Assembly: GCA_963920635.1 (NCBI GenBank)
Contig: OY987305.1
Location: 3,325,153-3,389,152, forward strand
Origin: Pseudeuparius sepicola
Taxonomy: Eukaryota; Arthropoda; Insecta; Coleoptera; Anthribidae
DNA length: 64,000 nucleotides
Reading direction: 5' to 3'
Shown here: positions 44,701 to 53,188 of the stretch, one piece after another
How the letters are laid out: every line of letters starts with the position of its first letter
Position numbering within the stretch: the first letter of the stretch is position 1
Notes under the pieces: model-generated
What the model saw: only the letters and a program-made list of their open reading frames with translations
What the model was told of the DNA's origin: nothing
Databases searched by the model: none
Made by a program: the position numbers and the translations under genes

Positions 44701-45771
44701 GTTTGGTGGCGAAAAACCCAATTAAAAATTAAATGGAGCAATTTTTAAAATATTTGGCGATTATATTATTTGTGCCTATACAGTGTGATCCACTTAAAAC
44801 AGGAAGAACCTCATAAAATTTGTATTTATCATCTAATTTTGATCGAGTTTTTTTGTAACGATAGGTCATCAAAGACTGTACTTTAGGGCAAAACGGCACA
44901 TTTTATTAAAAAAAAAACTAAAAACCAAGGCCTACTGCGACATATTTTTTGGGTCAAAAATGGTAAAAACGTAGAAGGCATATTTTTATAAAAATTCTGA
45001 CTACGCCACTGGATTGGGCATTCCTTAAAAGGGGTTTGTACAAAATTTTGTTAAAAAAATACTATTTTACCTGCCTACTCCCTTAAATCAAGTTGCATGT
45101 GGATTAAAAACAATAATTAAAACTGTAGGTACCTAACTTACTTTACTACAAAATAATATTATGTCAATAGGCATACATAAATACAACAATCCTAAAGTAA
45201 AAATTGTGAGGTACGAACAATTTATTATTTGTAATAAATAAAGACAACTAAGTACAAATTGTATGGGGTTTTCTCATTTGAAGTGGGTCATACCACACTG
45301 TATATCAATTTTCTACCAGTAAAAATTGATTTTTTCGGGACATGTATGTACCTTTGATTAGGTAATTAAAAAATATTTGTTTATATACATTTTTGTGCTC
45401 AGGTTCACGGTCATTTCAACTAATCGAATAATTAATTATGATGAGAGCTATCGTGAATTTTAAAAATAATTAATTTAAATTTTTTATAATGTGGGATATT
45501 TAAGCTGTGATATGGGTATCATGGGAAATGAGCCCAACTCCAAAAATTATTGTTGTACCTATCTTAAAATGAAGTTATATATTGTCGTCTTCGTATTATT
45601 TTGATTTACATCATCAACTGGACTGATTTACTATTTTTTCAATGTGGACAGCATGTTGTTTTTTTGCTTACCTATGACTCCGACGACACAAAACCAGATG
45701 GCACAGAAAGCAGCGGAGACTGTGGCCTCCCTAGGGTATTTTATAGCGGTAAAATTCGTAGCACTATACAT
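29349..45771 (-). CDS. moody: G-protein-coupled receptor moody, six exons
   Basis: Moody is a class A receptor needed in subperineurial glia for septate junction and actin organisation at the blood-brain barrier. Exons 5' to 3': 45672-45771, 41715-41847, 41385-41498, 38316-38418, 29779-29981, 29349-29724; all phases agree, giving 342 residues. Seen: possible N-glycosylation NFT at 6-8; TM1 about 17-42; TM2 with CVSDLIF (Asp64); Cys91 and Cys170 for the TM3-ECL2 disulphide; NRY at 115-117 in place of DRY, as in moody/Tre1; Trp143 in TM4; LPPLLEVWGRLGL; FSCTILKKDGKS; Pro192 in TM5; CFLFCFLPLM in TM6; NPFIY in TM7. TM6-TM7 (LHVLASILAWASSVINP) favours moody over Tre1. Introns are long and filled with mobile elements; no exon is interrupted. 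Confidence 0.92.
29779..29981 (-). CDS. moody: moody exon 5 (ECL2, TM5)
   Basis: 203 nt. Acceptor TTCTTGCAG at 29982, donor CACCA/GTAAGT. The foldback element at 30003 ends only 21 nt upstream of this exon. Confidence 0.92.
30290..30814 (+). pseudogene. jockey-like element fragment, left part
   Basis: Reading frames KPWINDKIMDLSRIKPDLH and YRTIKNKYENICHNIRHEIN resemble the linker between endonuclease and reverse transcriptase in jockey-type elements. Interrupted on the right by the element at 30815. Confidence 0.5.
30815..32528. mobile_element. 1.7-kb TIR element with CCCAAGTAACATTT ends
   Basis: Left CCCAAGTAACATTTAAAGTT, right AACTTAAAATGTTACTTGGG. Flanks GAGAGGAA and AAGGGGAA match at 6 of 8 positions, so an hAT-type origin is possible. 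The interior is rich in variants of CTTTTATAAGTC and has no transposase. Confidence 0.65.
32529..33350 (+). pseudogene. non-LTR reverse transcriptase C-terminal fragment
   Basis: Broken frames carry INVNGQEILLEDQ, CKFLGTIFDNRFSWKHH, YGYVFSNLKYGIFFWGNS, YGLKQGESCKGV and LTLPDIYIFE, the thumb/C-terminal part of jockey-type RTs. A 3' end near AAGAAATAAATG and TCTATTCTATTCTA. The central RT core is missing. Confidence 0.8.
33796..34769. other. moody intron sequence
   Basis: AT-rich, no element with defined ends and no coding sequence. Confidence 0.4.
34776..35195. mobile_element. 0.42-kb element with ACTGAGTAAAGGATATAT ends
   Basis: Left CACTGAGTAAAGGATATAT, right the complement of CATTGAGTAAAGGATATAT, flanked by CTATAA on both sides (34770-34775, 35196-35201). 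It has the same ends as the 60-bp hairpin at 9973. The interior is unusually GC-rich for this window and might include captured host sequence. Confidence 0.6.
35280..36920 (-). mobile_element. Penelope-like retroelement remnants, partly inverted
   Basis: On the minus strand: YKQIFGTPKGSNISPYIMDD, KYVDDTRVIRIPENKIILDW, KPSTGRNLNYFSYHIEK, then MDFDNTKILATEKHFN and FLEMCWINQEENVKQTI. These are the RT (YVDD) and the C-terminal GIY-YIG region of Penelope-like elements. At 36660-36920 a second piece lies on the plus strand (SSHKSDIRLY, SMDFDT), so the copy is rearranged. A hammerhead-like motif is at 35283-35310. Confidence 0.8.
37044..37818. mobile_element. 0.78-kb foldback element, CAGGGTGAG ends
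   Basis: TA-flanked (37042-37043, 37819-37820). Arms begin CAGGGTGAGTTTTTTCGATG. A partial copy of the same family is at 49816-50070. Confidence 0.85.
38316..38418 (-). CDS. moody: moody exon 4 (NRY, TM4)
   Basis: 103 nt. Acceptor CTTTCAG, donor ATAATG/GTGAGT. Encodes YVLISCHQYYTVLYSK and TM4 with Trp143. It is 8.3 kb from exon 5. Confidence 0.9.
38419..39899. other. moody intron 3 sequence
   Basis: No gene. One unpaired TACAGGGTGCCC end at about 39391 is the only element sign. Confidence 0.45.
39900..40358. mobile_element. hAT MITE, CAGGGTTGG ends
   Basis: 459 bp. Starts CAGGGTTGGC, ends CCAACCCTG, with exact 8-bp duplication GTCAGTTG (39892-39899, 40359-40366). The ends are packed with AACCCAAAAAACC / GGGTTTTTTGGG. 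Confidence 0.9.
40490..40615. repeat. dispersed repeat, copy 2 of 3
   Basis: Matches 16727-16890 over ATTCTAG[A/G]AACCAATGAAAAT and TGTCAATAGGCATACC. Starts about 50 bp after an unpaired TACAGGGTGTG end. Confidence 0.55.
40616..41384. other. moody intron 3 sequence
   Basis: Nothing recognised. Confidence 0.4.
41385..41498 (-). CDS. moody: moody exon 3 (TM3)
   Basis: 114 nt. Acceptor CTTTTCAG, donor AATAG/GTACGC. Encodes YEEWILGDVLCKL and LLNMVAITLN; the NRY arginine is split by the intron. Confidence 0.92.
   Translation of the reverse strand: MHLRGMDTWRRVVQAVPSVVLWKCGSVTVEHGGNYFK
41715..41847 (-). CDS. moody: moody exon 2 (end of TM1, TM2)
   Basis: 133 nt. Acceptor GTTACAG/GAAA, donor GTCAG/GTACCT. 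Encodes NFVTILALVRCPKLRSHA and the TM2 Asp. Confidence 0.92.
42145..42173. repeat. 29-bp palindrome GTTTATAGAATATA...
   Basis: The same half-site recurs at 42180 and, past the foldback, at 43001-43017 (ending ATAAACTGTG). It resembles the 58115 hairpin but I see no 7-bp duplication. Confidence 0.5.
42196..43000. mobile_element. 0.8-kb foldback element, C[G/A]GGATGATTT ends
   Basis: TA-flanked (42194-42195, 43001-43002). Arms share AGGTCTACCACCGCGATTTT and TGCTGCAAAAGAAATCGGCA. It split a TTTATAGAATATA palindrome. Confidence 0.85.
43777..44401. mobile_element. 0.63-kb foldback element, CAGGGT[C/G]AG ends
   Basis: TA-flanked (43775-43776, 44402-44403). Arms share ATGATCAGTATGG and GATCTCGGAAACTAGC; related to 37044-37818. 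Confidence 0.85.
44781..45300. mobile_element. 0.52-kb element, CAGTGTG ends
   Basis: Left CAGTGTGATCCACTT, right AAGTGGGTCATACCACACTG; TA on both sides. Contains copy 3 of the dispersed repeat (45055-45215). Confidence 0.7.
45672..45771 (-). CDS. moody: moody exon 1 (N-terminus and TM1)
   Basis: 100 nt; ATG at 45769-45771, MYSATNFTAIKYP, then TM1. Donor CATAG/GTAAGC. An in-frame TAA lies upstream, so this Met is the likely start. A foldback element begins about 150 bp upstream. Confidence 0.85.
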
Positions 45772-45920
45772 TTTCGATTCGTCACATAATTCATATCGGA
45801 ATTTCTCGCATTATAAACGCTATGCAGCCACGACTGCCCGGCTCAAGCCGCACCGCACACTGCGATCTGCTGGAGGTTTGTTGTGGCCCGCCATGTGCTT
45901 GTTTCGTGGTGGGGGGAGGC
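45772..45920 (-). promoter_or_regulatory. moody: probable moody promoter/5' UTR
   Basis: A GC-rich island (45825-45920) in AT-rich surroundings directly upstream of the moody start and bounded by a foldback element. Position is the main argument. Confidence 0.35.
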
Positions 45921-46631
45921 CAGCAAGCACCAACACATCTAAAGGCAGAGCCGAAAACACAAGGTAGAATTCGCTAAAATAAGCACATATGCTTAATAAA
46001 CATTAGCTCAAAAACGCTTGGTTCTCCATATACAGCGTGTTGAAACTTTTCCAAATATTTTTTAATTTTTTTCTAGCCCGTTTAGGAATTATTTTATACA
46101 TATTATGGGTTGTCATTTTGTGCAATAATTTGGCCCTGTTCAGATGAGCAGCGGCGTAGATACAAATAATTTTATTTAAAATGCCACCATAATCACCTTG
46201 ACACTAGTTTAAAAAATCCAAAATTACGAAGAAACTGTACCAGAAATAAAAAAATACCAAGAGGCACTTTTTGTTCCAAATTAAATGGGCTATCCAAAAA
46301 AGGCAAAATTTTTGGTTTTGCACAGGGCCGTACTACTTTTTTTCTACAATTATTTACAGTCACTATTTGTACCTACGCCGCTGGTGATCGGAACGGGGTC
46401 AAATTATTCCACAAAATGGCAACCGTCCAGTGTATAATGTGTACCAAATTTGGTTGGAATTCCTAAATGGGATCGAAAGAAATTAAAAAATATGTTATTT
46501 TTGGAAAATTTTAAACACGCTGTATATGGAGAACCAAGCTTTTTTGGGCTAATGTTTATTAAGCATATGTGCTTATTTTAGCGAGTTCTACCTTGTGGTT
46601 TCGGCTCTGACTTTAGATGTGACTCACCCTG
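45921..46631. mobile_element. 0.71-kb foldback element upstream of moody
   Basis: Right end CACCCTG then TA (46632-46633). Arms share CACATCTAAAG, GCAGAGCCGAAA-type sequence, GCTAAAATAAGCACATATGC and CTCCATATACAGCGTG. The extreme left end is degraded. Confidence 0.75.
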
Positions 46632-47624
46632 TATAAAAACACGGAGGACCCATCACCCATCAATTATTGTTTATGATGGATTCGGTATTTTGTTATTTTG
46701 GGATCATTACTAAGATTGTATTGAACACATGGTACCTATATGTAGTTAGAGAGTGTAACTTAGAGCACAGAAAAACGGCAAGCTTAGAGACATATAGAAT
46801 GGTCCATTTTACAACAATTTCAAGCAGTGGCGTATCCAGGATTAACGTCTGGGGGGGGCAATCAATTATAAATAAGAAAACTCTGTCGATAATTTTGATG
46901 AATAAAAACAGAACAAAAACATATTTTCTAAAATAAATAAATACAGGGTGCCCGGAAATAAATGCACCAACTTGAAAAATTAAAAAGAAAAATGGAAAAT
47001 ATGACGAAAAGTTGCAGATGTTTGGTTTTCGAGATGCAGGATGTTGAAATTGAAATTTTATTTTCGATTTTTTTAAGTAACTTTTTGGGACGACAAAATT
47101 TTCTTGCAAAATATGGTAGCCGGGGTTTTTTGGGAAGAGAAGGCATAATTTGGTATTATTTTTGGTGCAATCCGTAGAGGGCGCTGCGTACGCTATCATT
47201 TAATTTAATTTGCCCGAACTTTTTTGACAGTAAACTTTTACGACATTTTGTGAATGTATCCTCTTCCCACACGTTTTCTAAGCGAAAAAGGTATACTTGG
47301 TGAATAACGCCAAAGGTGACCGTTTTCGAGAAATTTTCAAATTTCTGCATCGATGCAGGTGCATATCGACACTCGTATGCAATTAACTTCAAAATAAAAT
47401 TTAAATAAACAAAGCACATTCATTTTTTGACAGATTAATTAACTTGCTGTTGTTGTTATTTTTGCAAGAAAATGTTGTCGTTTCAAAAAGTTACTTAAAA
47501 AAATCGAAAATAAAATTTCAATTTCAACACCCTGCATCTAGAAAACCAAACATCTGCGGACAGAAAGTTCATATGAACTTTTCGTCATATTTTCCATTTT
47601 AAAAGCTTTTATTTAACTTGCAAT

Positions 47625-47652
47625 GTATGTATGTATGTATGTATGTATGTAA
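47625..47652. repeat. GTAT microsatellite
   Basis: Seven consecutive GTAT/TATG units, at the left of the Helitron-like insert. Confidence 0.9.
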
Positions 47653-47698
47653 TTTGTTCGGGTGGAATCTTGCAACTCAATTTTGAAGCAGATATCTT

Positions 47699-48186
47699 CA
47701 ACCGATCGAGCTGAAATTTTGTACACACGTTTAATTTGGATGACAATGCATGATTATATGTGTGACGTCATTCTAAATCCAACATGGCGGATCACCCAAG
47801 ATGGCGGACTAGTTAAATTTCAACCGATCGAGCTGAAATTTTGTACACACGTTTAATTTGGATGACAATGCATGATTATATGTGTGACGTCATTCTAAAT
47901 CCAACATGGCGGAACACTCAAGATGGCGGACTAGTTAAATTTCAACCGATCGAGCTGAAATTTTGTACACACGTTTAATTTGGATGACAATGCATGATTA
48001 TATGTGTGACGTCATTCTAAATCCAACATGGCGGAACACTCAAGATGGCGGACTAGTTAAATTTCAACCGATCGAGCTGAAATTTTGTACACACGTTTAA
48101 TTTGGATGACAATGCATGATTATATGTGTGACGTCATTCTAAATCCAACATGGCGGAACACCCAAGATGGCGGACTAGTTAACTTT
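47699..48186. repeat. 122-bp minisatellite, four copies
   Basis: Units start at 47699, 47821, 47943 and 48065 with CAACCGATCGAGCTGAAA and differ by one or two bases. Each contains TGTGACGTCA and two ATGGCGG motifs. Minisatellites are common inside Helentron-type elements. Confidence 0.95.
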
Positions 48187-48229
48187 GACTTGTGTAGTTT
48201 GGTGAGATAGGCGTCAACAGCATTGGTCT

Positions 48230-48436
48230 GCAACCTGTCTCGTTGTATATTTAGGCTCCAAGCTCTTCGCGCCTGGTCAAGCATACGTGGCCTTAAGTAG
48301 GGTTAGATCATTAGAAGGTCTCCTCATTGAAGAGCTAGACTGTTCTAAACTAACCGGCAAACGACCTTGCAATAATGATGCGTTAACTGAGATGAATAGA
48401 CTCAGACACCTGGCCAAACTAAAAATTACAAAATAA
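48230..48436 (+). pseudogene. Pif1-type helicase C-terminus (Helitron/Helentron)
   Basis: Frame with LGSKLFAPGQAYVALSRVRS and LEGLLIEELDCSKLTGK, stop TAA at 48434-48436. GQAYVALSRVRSLEGL is motif VI of Pif1-family helicases, including the RepHel protein of Helitrons. Only the last 68 codons remain, and no Rep domain is seen. Confidence 0.8.
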
Positions 48437-48763
48437 ATTAAAAGTAAAAAAATATTTTTAAAAAAAGCTTTTATTTAAATGCGCTAAAAAGAATAAAATA
48501 ATCTTTTCTTTTAAAACTTTTACTATCAACTTATAACGTCATTCCACAATTTATATGATATAAAAGCTTGTCGCGAGATTTAAGTTTTCAAACTAAATAA
48601 ATACCACTACTTAAATCTCGCGACAAGCTTTTATATCATATAAATTGTGGAATGACGTTATAAGTTGATAGTAAAAGTTTTAAAAGAAAAGATTATTTTA
48701 TTCTTTTTAGCGCATTTAAATAAAAGCTTTTTTTAAAAATATTTTTTTACTTTTAATTTATTT
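48431..48763. repeat. near-perfect 154-bp inverted repeat with 25-nt loop
   Basis: Arms 48431-48584 and 48610-48763, loop 48585-48609. The left arm overlaps the helicase stop codon. Includes CTTAAATCTCGCGACAAGC at the loop edge. Confidence 0.9.
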
Positions 48764-49298
48764 CTTTTTAAGTTTTTAAGTTATCACCGGACACCCTGTA
48801 TAACATAAAAATAAATATTCTTCGAACCAGTAAAATCTATATCACAAAACCAAGTATTCTTTTTTTGATAGGCAAATATCTCCTCTAGAGATATGGTTAT
48901 TTCAGGGTACACATAAAGGAGTGTTAACCCATTCACCATTCAGTCGGTTTTCGCTAATATTGTTTCTAATATAAATTTTTGGCGTGGCGGTGCACACTGT
49001 AATAATTGTGCAAAATATGTTTAGTAGGTTGTTTTGCCTAATTTACGGTTAACCGACAGAGCGTGATAATATACGGCGGCGCGTTCTCAAATCTACTGCA
49101 CAGGTTTTAATTTCGAGAAGACAAGATGAAACAAATAACAAATTGTAGATGTTTGATGTTCACTGCATTTTCAGATTGAGTATATAATTTTTGGTATTAT
49201 TAATCTTGATATTACAAATCTTTTTTCTCGACATCTCGGGGGGGGGGGGGGCAATTGCAATTGCAAATACGCCACTGATTTCAAGTAGTTACATGATA

Positions 49299-49381
49299 TA
49301 CAGGGTGTTCCGGTTTGTTTGGGGAAAACTTTAACAGATGATAGAAAAACTCATTTTAAGGTTGGTTTTATTTCATATAAG
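49299..49381. mobile_element. unpaired CAGGGTGTTCC foldback end
   Basis: TACAGGGTGTTCCGG just right of the hAT duplication. No opposite end found within 2 kb. Confidence 0.45.
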
Positions 49382-49406
49382 CACAGATAAGGTTACGTTA
49401 TCTGTG
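49382..49406. mobile_element. 25-bp hairpin element with 7-bp duplication (copy 3)
   Basis: CACAGATAA, centre GGTTACG, then TTATCTGTG. Flanked by ATATAAG on both sides (49375-49381, 49407-49413). Confidence 0.72.
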
Positions 49407-49815
49407 ATATAAGTAAACATAGGTCCGAAAGTTATTCGTTTCTGAGACACAGGGCGTTGTAGTTGTCTTTTTGAAATTGAATTAAGTATGGCAATATCTC
49501 CCAAAATAATCGATCTGCTGAACTGAAATTCGGCACTGCATATGTGTTTGGGTATGGAGAATAAGCTGAAACTGTCAATTTCTACGTATCTCACAGAGGG
49601 CGCCACTTGCGCTATTTTTGGATGGTGCTTTTACTCGTAACTTTTTTGAGGTTATCTTTTTGGTCTTGCAGATCCATCATTTTAGTGCATCTTTTTATTC
49701 TGCAACAGAAAGGTAGGTACACCTACAAGTCACTTGAAACAGCATAAAAAACTCTAATTGGCGCCATAAAAAGAATATAGGACATAAGCGTCACGCAGTT
49801 TTCAAAAATATACAT

Positions 49816-50070
49816 ACAGGGTGAGTTTTTTCGTGAGTTTTTTCCAAATTGGATAGGACTATCTTATTAAGCCCAAAATTATCTACAATTTTTGTCTCAA
49901 CAGTTTTTCTGTATAATCAGAAATAACGGAGCTACAGAGATCTGATGAAATAGCAAAAAATCACTCTTTTCAAAATATCTAGCGAGCCATGAACTTTTTT
50001 AAAAATCCAAAAAGGGCATTAGATTGAGCATTCAAAACTGCAATTCTTTCCCCAGTTAACCTGTATATTC
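49816..50070. mobile_element. partial foldback copy (family of 37044)
   Basis: CAGGGTGAGTTTTTTCG end followed by the right-arm sequence of the 37044-37818 element (GAAATAACGGAGCTACAGA and more). Confidence 0.7.
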
Positions 50071-51369
50071 TACAAGCAACATAATATTTCACTTTTAAGG
50101 TTTTTTTAAGGTTGTCGTCAAACACAACGCAAAGGTTAATTAATGCACCATATAATATTGTCAAAAGGTTTCTAAAAAGCCATATCGATTATAACTATTT
50201 ACGCAAGTATCTAAGATCTTTGAAATTATGGCACGGCTATGCACCGCATTTCGTTGCCGGCCGTCGAACATGTAACCCATGCAAAGTATTGGTGATATTA
50301 TATTAGGCGAGCATGCAGTCACTTGTTTTTACTACAATATATATCGTCTCTGTCTCCTTCATATCTTTTTACTACTATTACCAGGTGTGGTTTAATATGG
50401 TTAAAAAAATGTTTTGTCTTGTAATTTATTGACGAGGCGCCTGTTCTCGAGCTACCCTGGTAAAATATAAATAAACTCACTTGGAACACAGTGCGGTCTA
50501 TTTCATAGCATTTACCACGCCCTGCTACTAGTAAAAATACCAGACTTATTGGCAGAAATCACCTATATAAAATTCAAAGGTTTTTATGCAGTCGGCGTCG
50601 ACCTAGTCAAGGAGGCAGCCAATAAGAAAGCGAGCGTAGCGATTTGATTGGTCGGCGTTTCGGAGATCCACGGAGCAGGTGTCGACGTGGGCCAGTTAGG
50701 CCAGTATAACCAGTGCCGTGCACGGAAATAAGGATTGCGCTTTATTTTACGGATTTTGGCTTTGTGTATAGATTTTGTGTGGTGTTGTTTTGTGTGAAAC
50801 AAAATTATTGGTTTGCTTTGGTTTGAATTATTTCAAAGTTTATTTTATTCTCTTTTAAATAAAATTTGTATATTTTCTTGTTTTACAAAGCAAACGCCGC
50901 CCAAGCGTTTTTATGCTGTTCCAAGTGAGTTCATTTATAGTATAACTCCTCATTTAATCTCACTTTTCTTAACTTAAGGAAACCATTTTTTTTTTTAATT
51001 TTTATTGGTGGCGATTTGACATAAAATATGTCAAAATCGACCTTAGGTTATTGGGCATGGAATGGAGAAAAGATTTCTTAGAATACTTTTTTAATATCTC
51101 AAAATAGGTAAAAATTGTTCTCATTTGTTGCAAACTTTTGGATCACACTGTATAAGCATTGTTCAACGCCCTATTGAGAAGAAAAGGAGAAAAGGCATCA
51201 TCATCATTTAAACTATTTTTTTGTCCCTACAGTTTCTTAGAATTTTTGTCAGCTGACAATCAACTTTTGTCTTTCTATAAAAGAAAAATGAGTACTTATA
51301 GGTTTATAGGTAAAGTCTTCGTTTACTGCATAAATGTTTATGGTCATATTAGGTTAGGTACCTACCTAC
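50071..51369. other. intergenic
   Basis: No gene recognised. 50580-50730 is GC-richer but I can assign nothing to it. An unpaired CACACTGTA end lies near 51150. Confidence 0.4.
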
Positions 51370-51729
51370 CATGATACAACAAAAGATATATATGATATTG
51401 CGCAGGTTGGACACCATATTGGCGCGTCACGCGGTTATAAACAATGGTACAAGTTGTATCATCTGGTTATAAACAACCGAAACGTCAGACACGTCTGAGT
51501 GTCATTGTAGTGTGTTCTCTGCATTTTCAGCCAATTTGCGGAAGTTTGCGTTGTAAAATTACTGTTAATTACTCTTTGGTCCATTTGTCCCTTTGTAAAC
51601 TCAATCAGTGGACATACTGTAATACTTTGCATGTCATAAGTGGGCGGGAACTTACCGCGTGACGTAATTGCGCAGAAGGGAACGAAATTGAGGCGGCTAA
51701 ATATCATATCTCTCTTTTGTTGTATCATG
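51370..51729. mobile_element. P-element-like MITE
   Basis: 360 bp with inverted ends CATGATACAACAAAAGA (about 30 bp in all). Flanked by CCTACCTAC on both sides (51361-51369, 51730-51738). CATGAT termini with an 8-9 bp duplication resemble P elements. Confidence 0.65.
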
Positions 51730-51750
51730 CCTACCTACTTCGAATTGTTT

Positions 51751-52392
51751 CTTAGACAAGGAAATATAGGGGACACCGCTGTACATTGTGAGTTAATTTC
51801 GTGAATAACAGTGATTGAGGGGAAAATATACTCTTACGATGGTGAATTGTTCAGCGTTTGGTTGCAAAAGCAGAAGTGGAAAGCAAGAGCCCGGGATTTC
51901 GTTTCACAGGTATAAATATTTGAAAGAAGCCGTAAAACTTTATTTTTTCTCAATATAACTTCTTCAAATTCCTTCTACCTTTTAGTATGATAAAGCGCAT
52001 TGCTTTGTTTGTAAATAGGATCAATATAATTATTTTTTAACATCGTTTTTATTGAAAATTTCTTAATTGATTATGATAGTTTCATAAAATATGGACTGGT
52101 TTCCATGGTCGTGCATTATTTATTTTATTTTGATTGATCCGAGATCGCCGCAAATAAATATTTTTCAGCACTTGACACTAGCTTTACATTTGGAAAATTA
52201 TCTGCAAATAAATACCAATATTTCAAATTACATGCAAGTCAAAATTAAGTAGGTACCTTTCAATTTTTAACATTTTTGTGATATTGGCTAAGAACGCGTT
52301 TCAGGCTACGCCACTGGCCTGTCGTGCGATGTGCCAGTCAGTAACACGGTAGATAGAGGCCGCGGGGCGTTGTCTCTCTTTCCTTGTCTAAG
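51751..52392 (+). mobile_element. THAP-exon transposon, internally deleted
   Basis: 642 bp with ends CTTAGACAAGG / CCTTGTCTAAG and exact 8-bp duplication AATTGTTT (51743-51750, 52393-52400). It carries the first exon of a THAP-domain protein, as P-type and some hAT-type transposases do. Confidence 0.75.
51839..51909 (+). CDS. THAP-domain first exon (transposase remnant)
   Basis: MVNCSAFGCKSRSGKQEP then GISFHR, ending at CACAG/GTATAA. It has the C..C, then GISFHR spacing of the THAP zinc finger. No later THAP exon (the second C and H) is present, so this copy cannot encode the full domain. Confidence 0.72.
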
Positions 52393-52400
52393 AATTGTTT

Positions 52401-53180
52401 TCTATAGTTCTCCTTACGGCAGAATGCGTGCGACATAAGGGGGAAGAACTCGCAAATATTATATAGTCACAGTTCAGGGGAGTAACTCAATTTTGTGTAA
52501 CTCACTGACTTAATTTTCATATAATTGTTATTTAATTTAGGTATTGTTAATATTATTCTTAACGGTGATGCCTTAGACTATGGAGGAAGGCAAACCCTTA
52601 TAACATTGGCAATTATTTCTCGTGCTTGAGAATGCAACGTTCTTCTCTGTTTACTCATTTTCCACACGTTAACTCCGGAACATACGAAACGCCACTGAGC
52701 TCTCTGAGCCGGTGGAAAAAACTTGCCAGCGGCCTAAAAAAAGAGGTCTGTATGGTAGCCCAAATACGCAGTTAACTTTACGTACTATAGAAACAGGCAC
52801 AAAACGCGTTGGCTAACTGATTTTGTCAGCCGACTCCTTGCCGTATTTCAAAGGCGATGGTAGACGCGACGATGTTGACAAAAATATAATAGGTGTTTTA
52901 TCACACCGCGTTAAAAATAAATGATAAACAAAAATGGGTAAGTGGTCCCGTGATGCGAGCTTTATTTTTTCGGTATAACAGAGTTCAGAAATTCGGCTTC
53001 AATATGATAAAATTTGTAATCGCCAATAAATAACGACTACTCGTATAGGAAATCTCGCAACGCTTCCCGCATTCTTTAGAAACGTTTTCTTTCGTGCTTT
53101 GGACTATATCATTTAAACCTTTTGACCTTGAACATTTGAAAAAATACATAAATGTTGTAGGGAGGGGCCCCATGGGCGTA
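52401..53180. other. intergenic
   Basis: Nothing recognised apart from an isolated hAT-like CGCCACTG end near 52690. Confidence 0.35.
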
Positions 53181-53188
53181 CCCATGGG

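Larger units (their letters stand above)
46944..48798. mobile_element. foldback element CAGGGTGCCCGG...CCGGACACCCTG, split by a Helitron-like insert
   Basis: TA-flanked (46942-46943, 48799-48800). The left arm is 46944-47125. The right arm is in two parts (47465-47600 and 48766-48798) separated by the helicase, minisatellite and palindrome block. Confidence 0.78.
46825..49277. mobile_element. hAT element with exact 8-bp duplication, containing nested insertions
   Basis: Starts CAGTGGCGTATCCAGG, ends AAATACGCCACTG, flanked by ATTTCAAG on both sides (46817-46824, 49278-49285). G-runs lie near both ends. A foldback (46944-48798) is inserted inside it. Confidence 0.85.

Noticed and set aside
45644..45967. 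Plus-strand open frame of 107 codons
   Set aside because: Antisense to moody exon 1 and its GC-rich upstream region; no family resemblance.
47699..48186. CRISPR-like array
   Set aside because: Units are directly abutting 122-bp repeats with no spacers in a eukaryotic transposon; a minisatellite.
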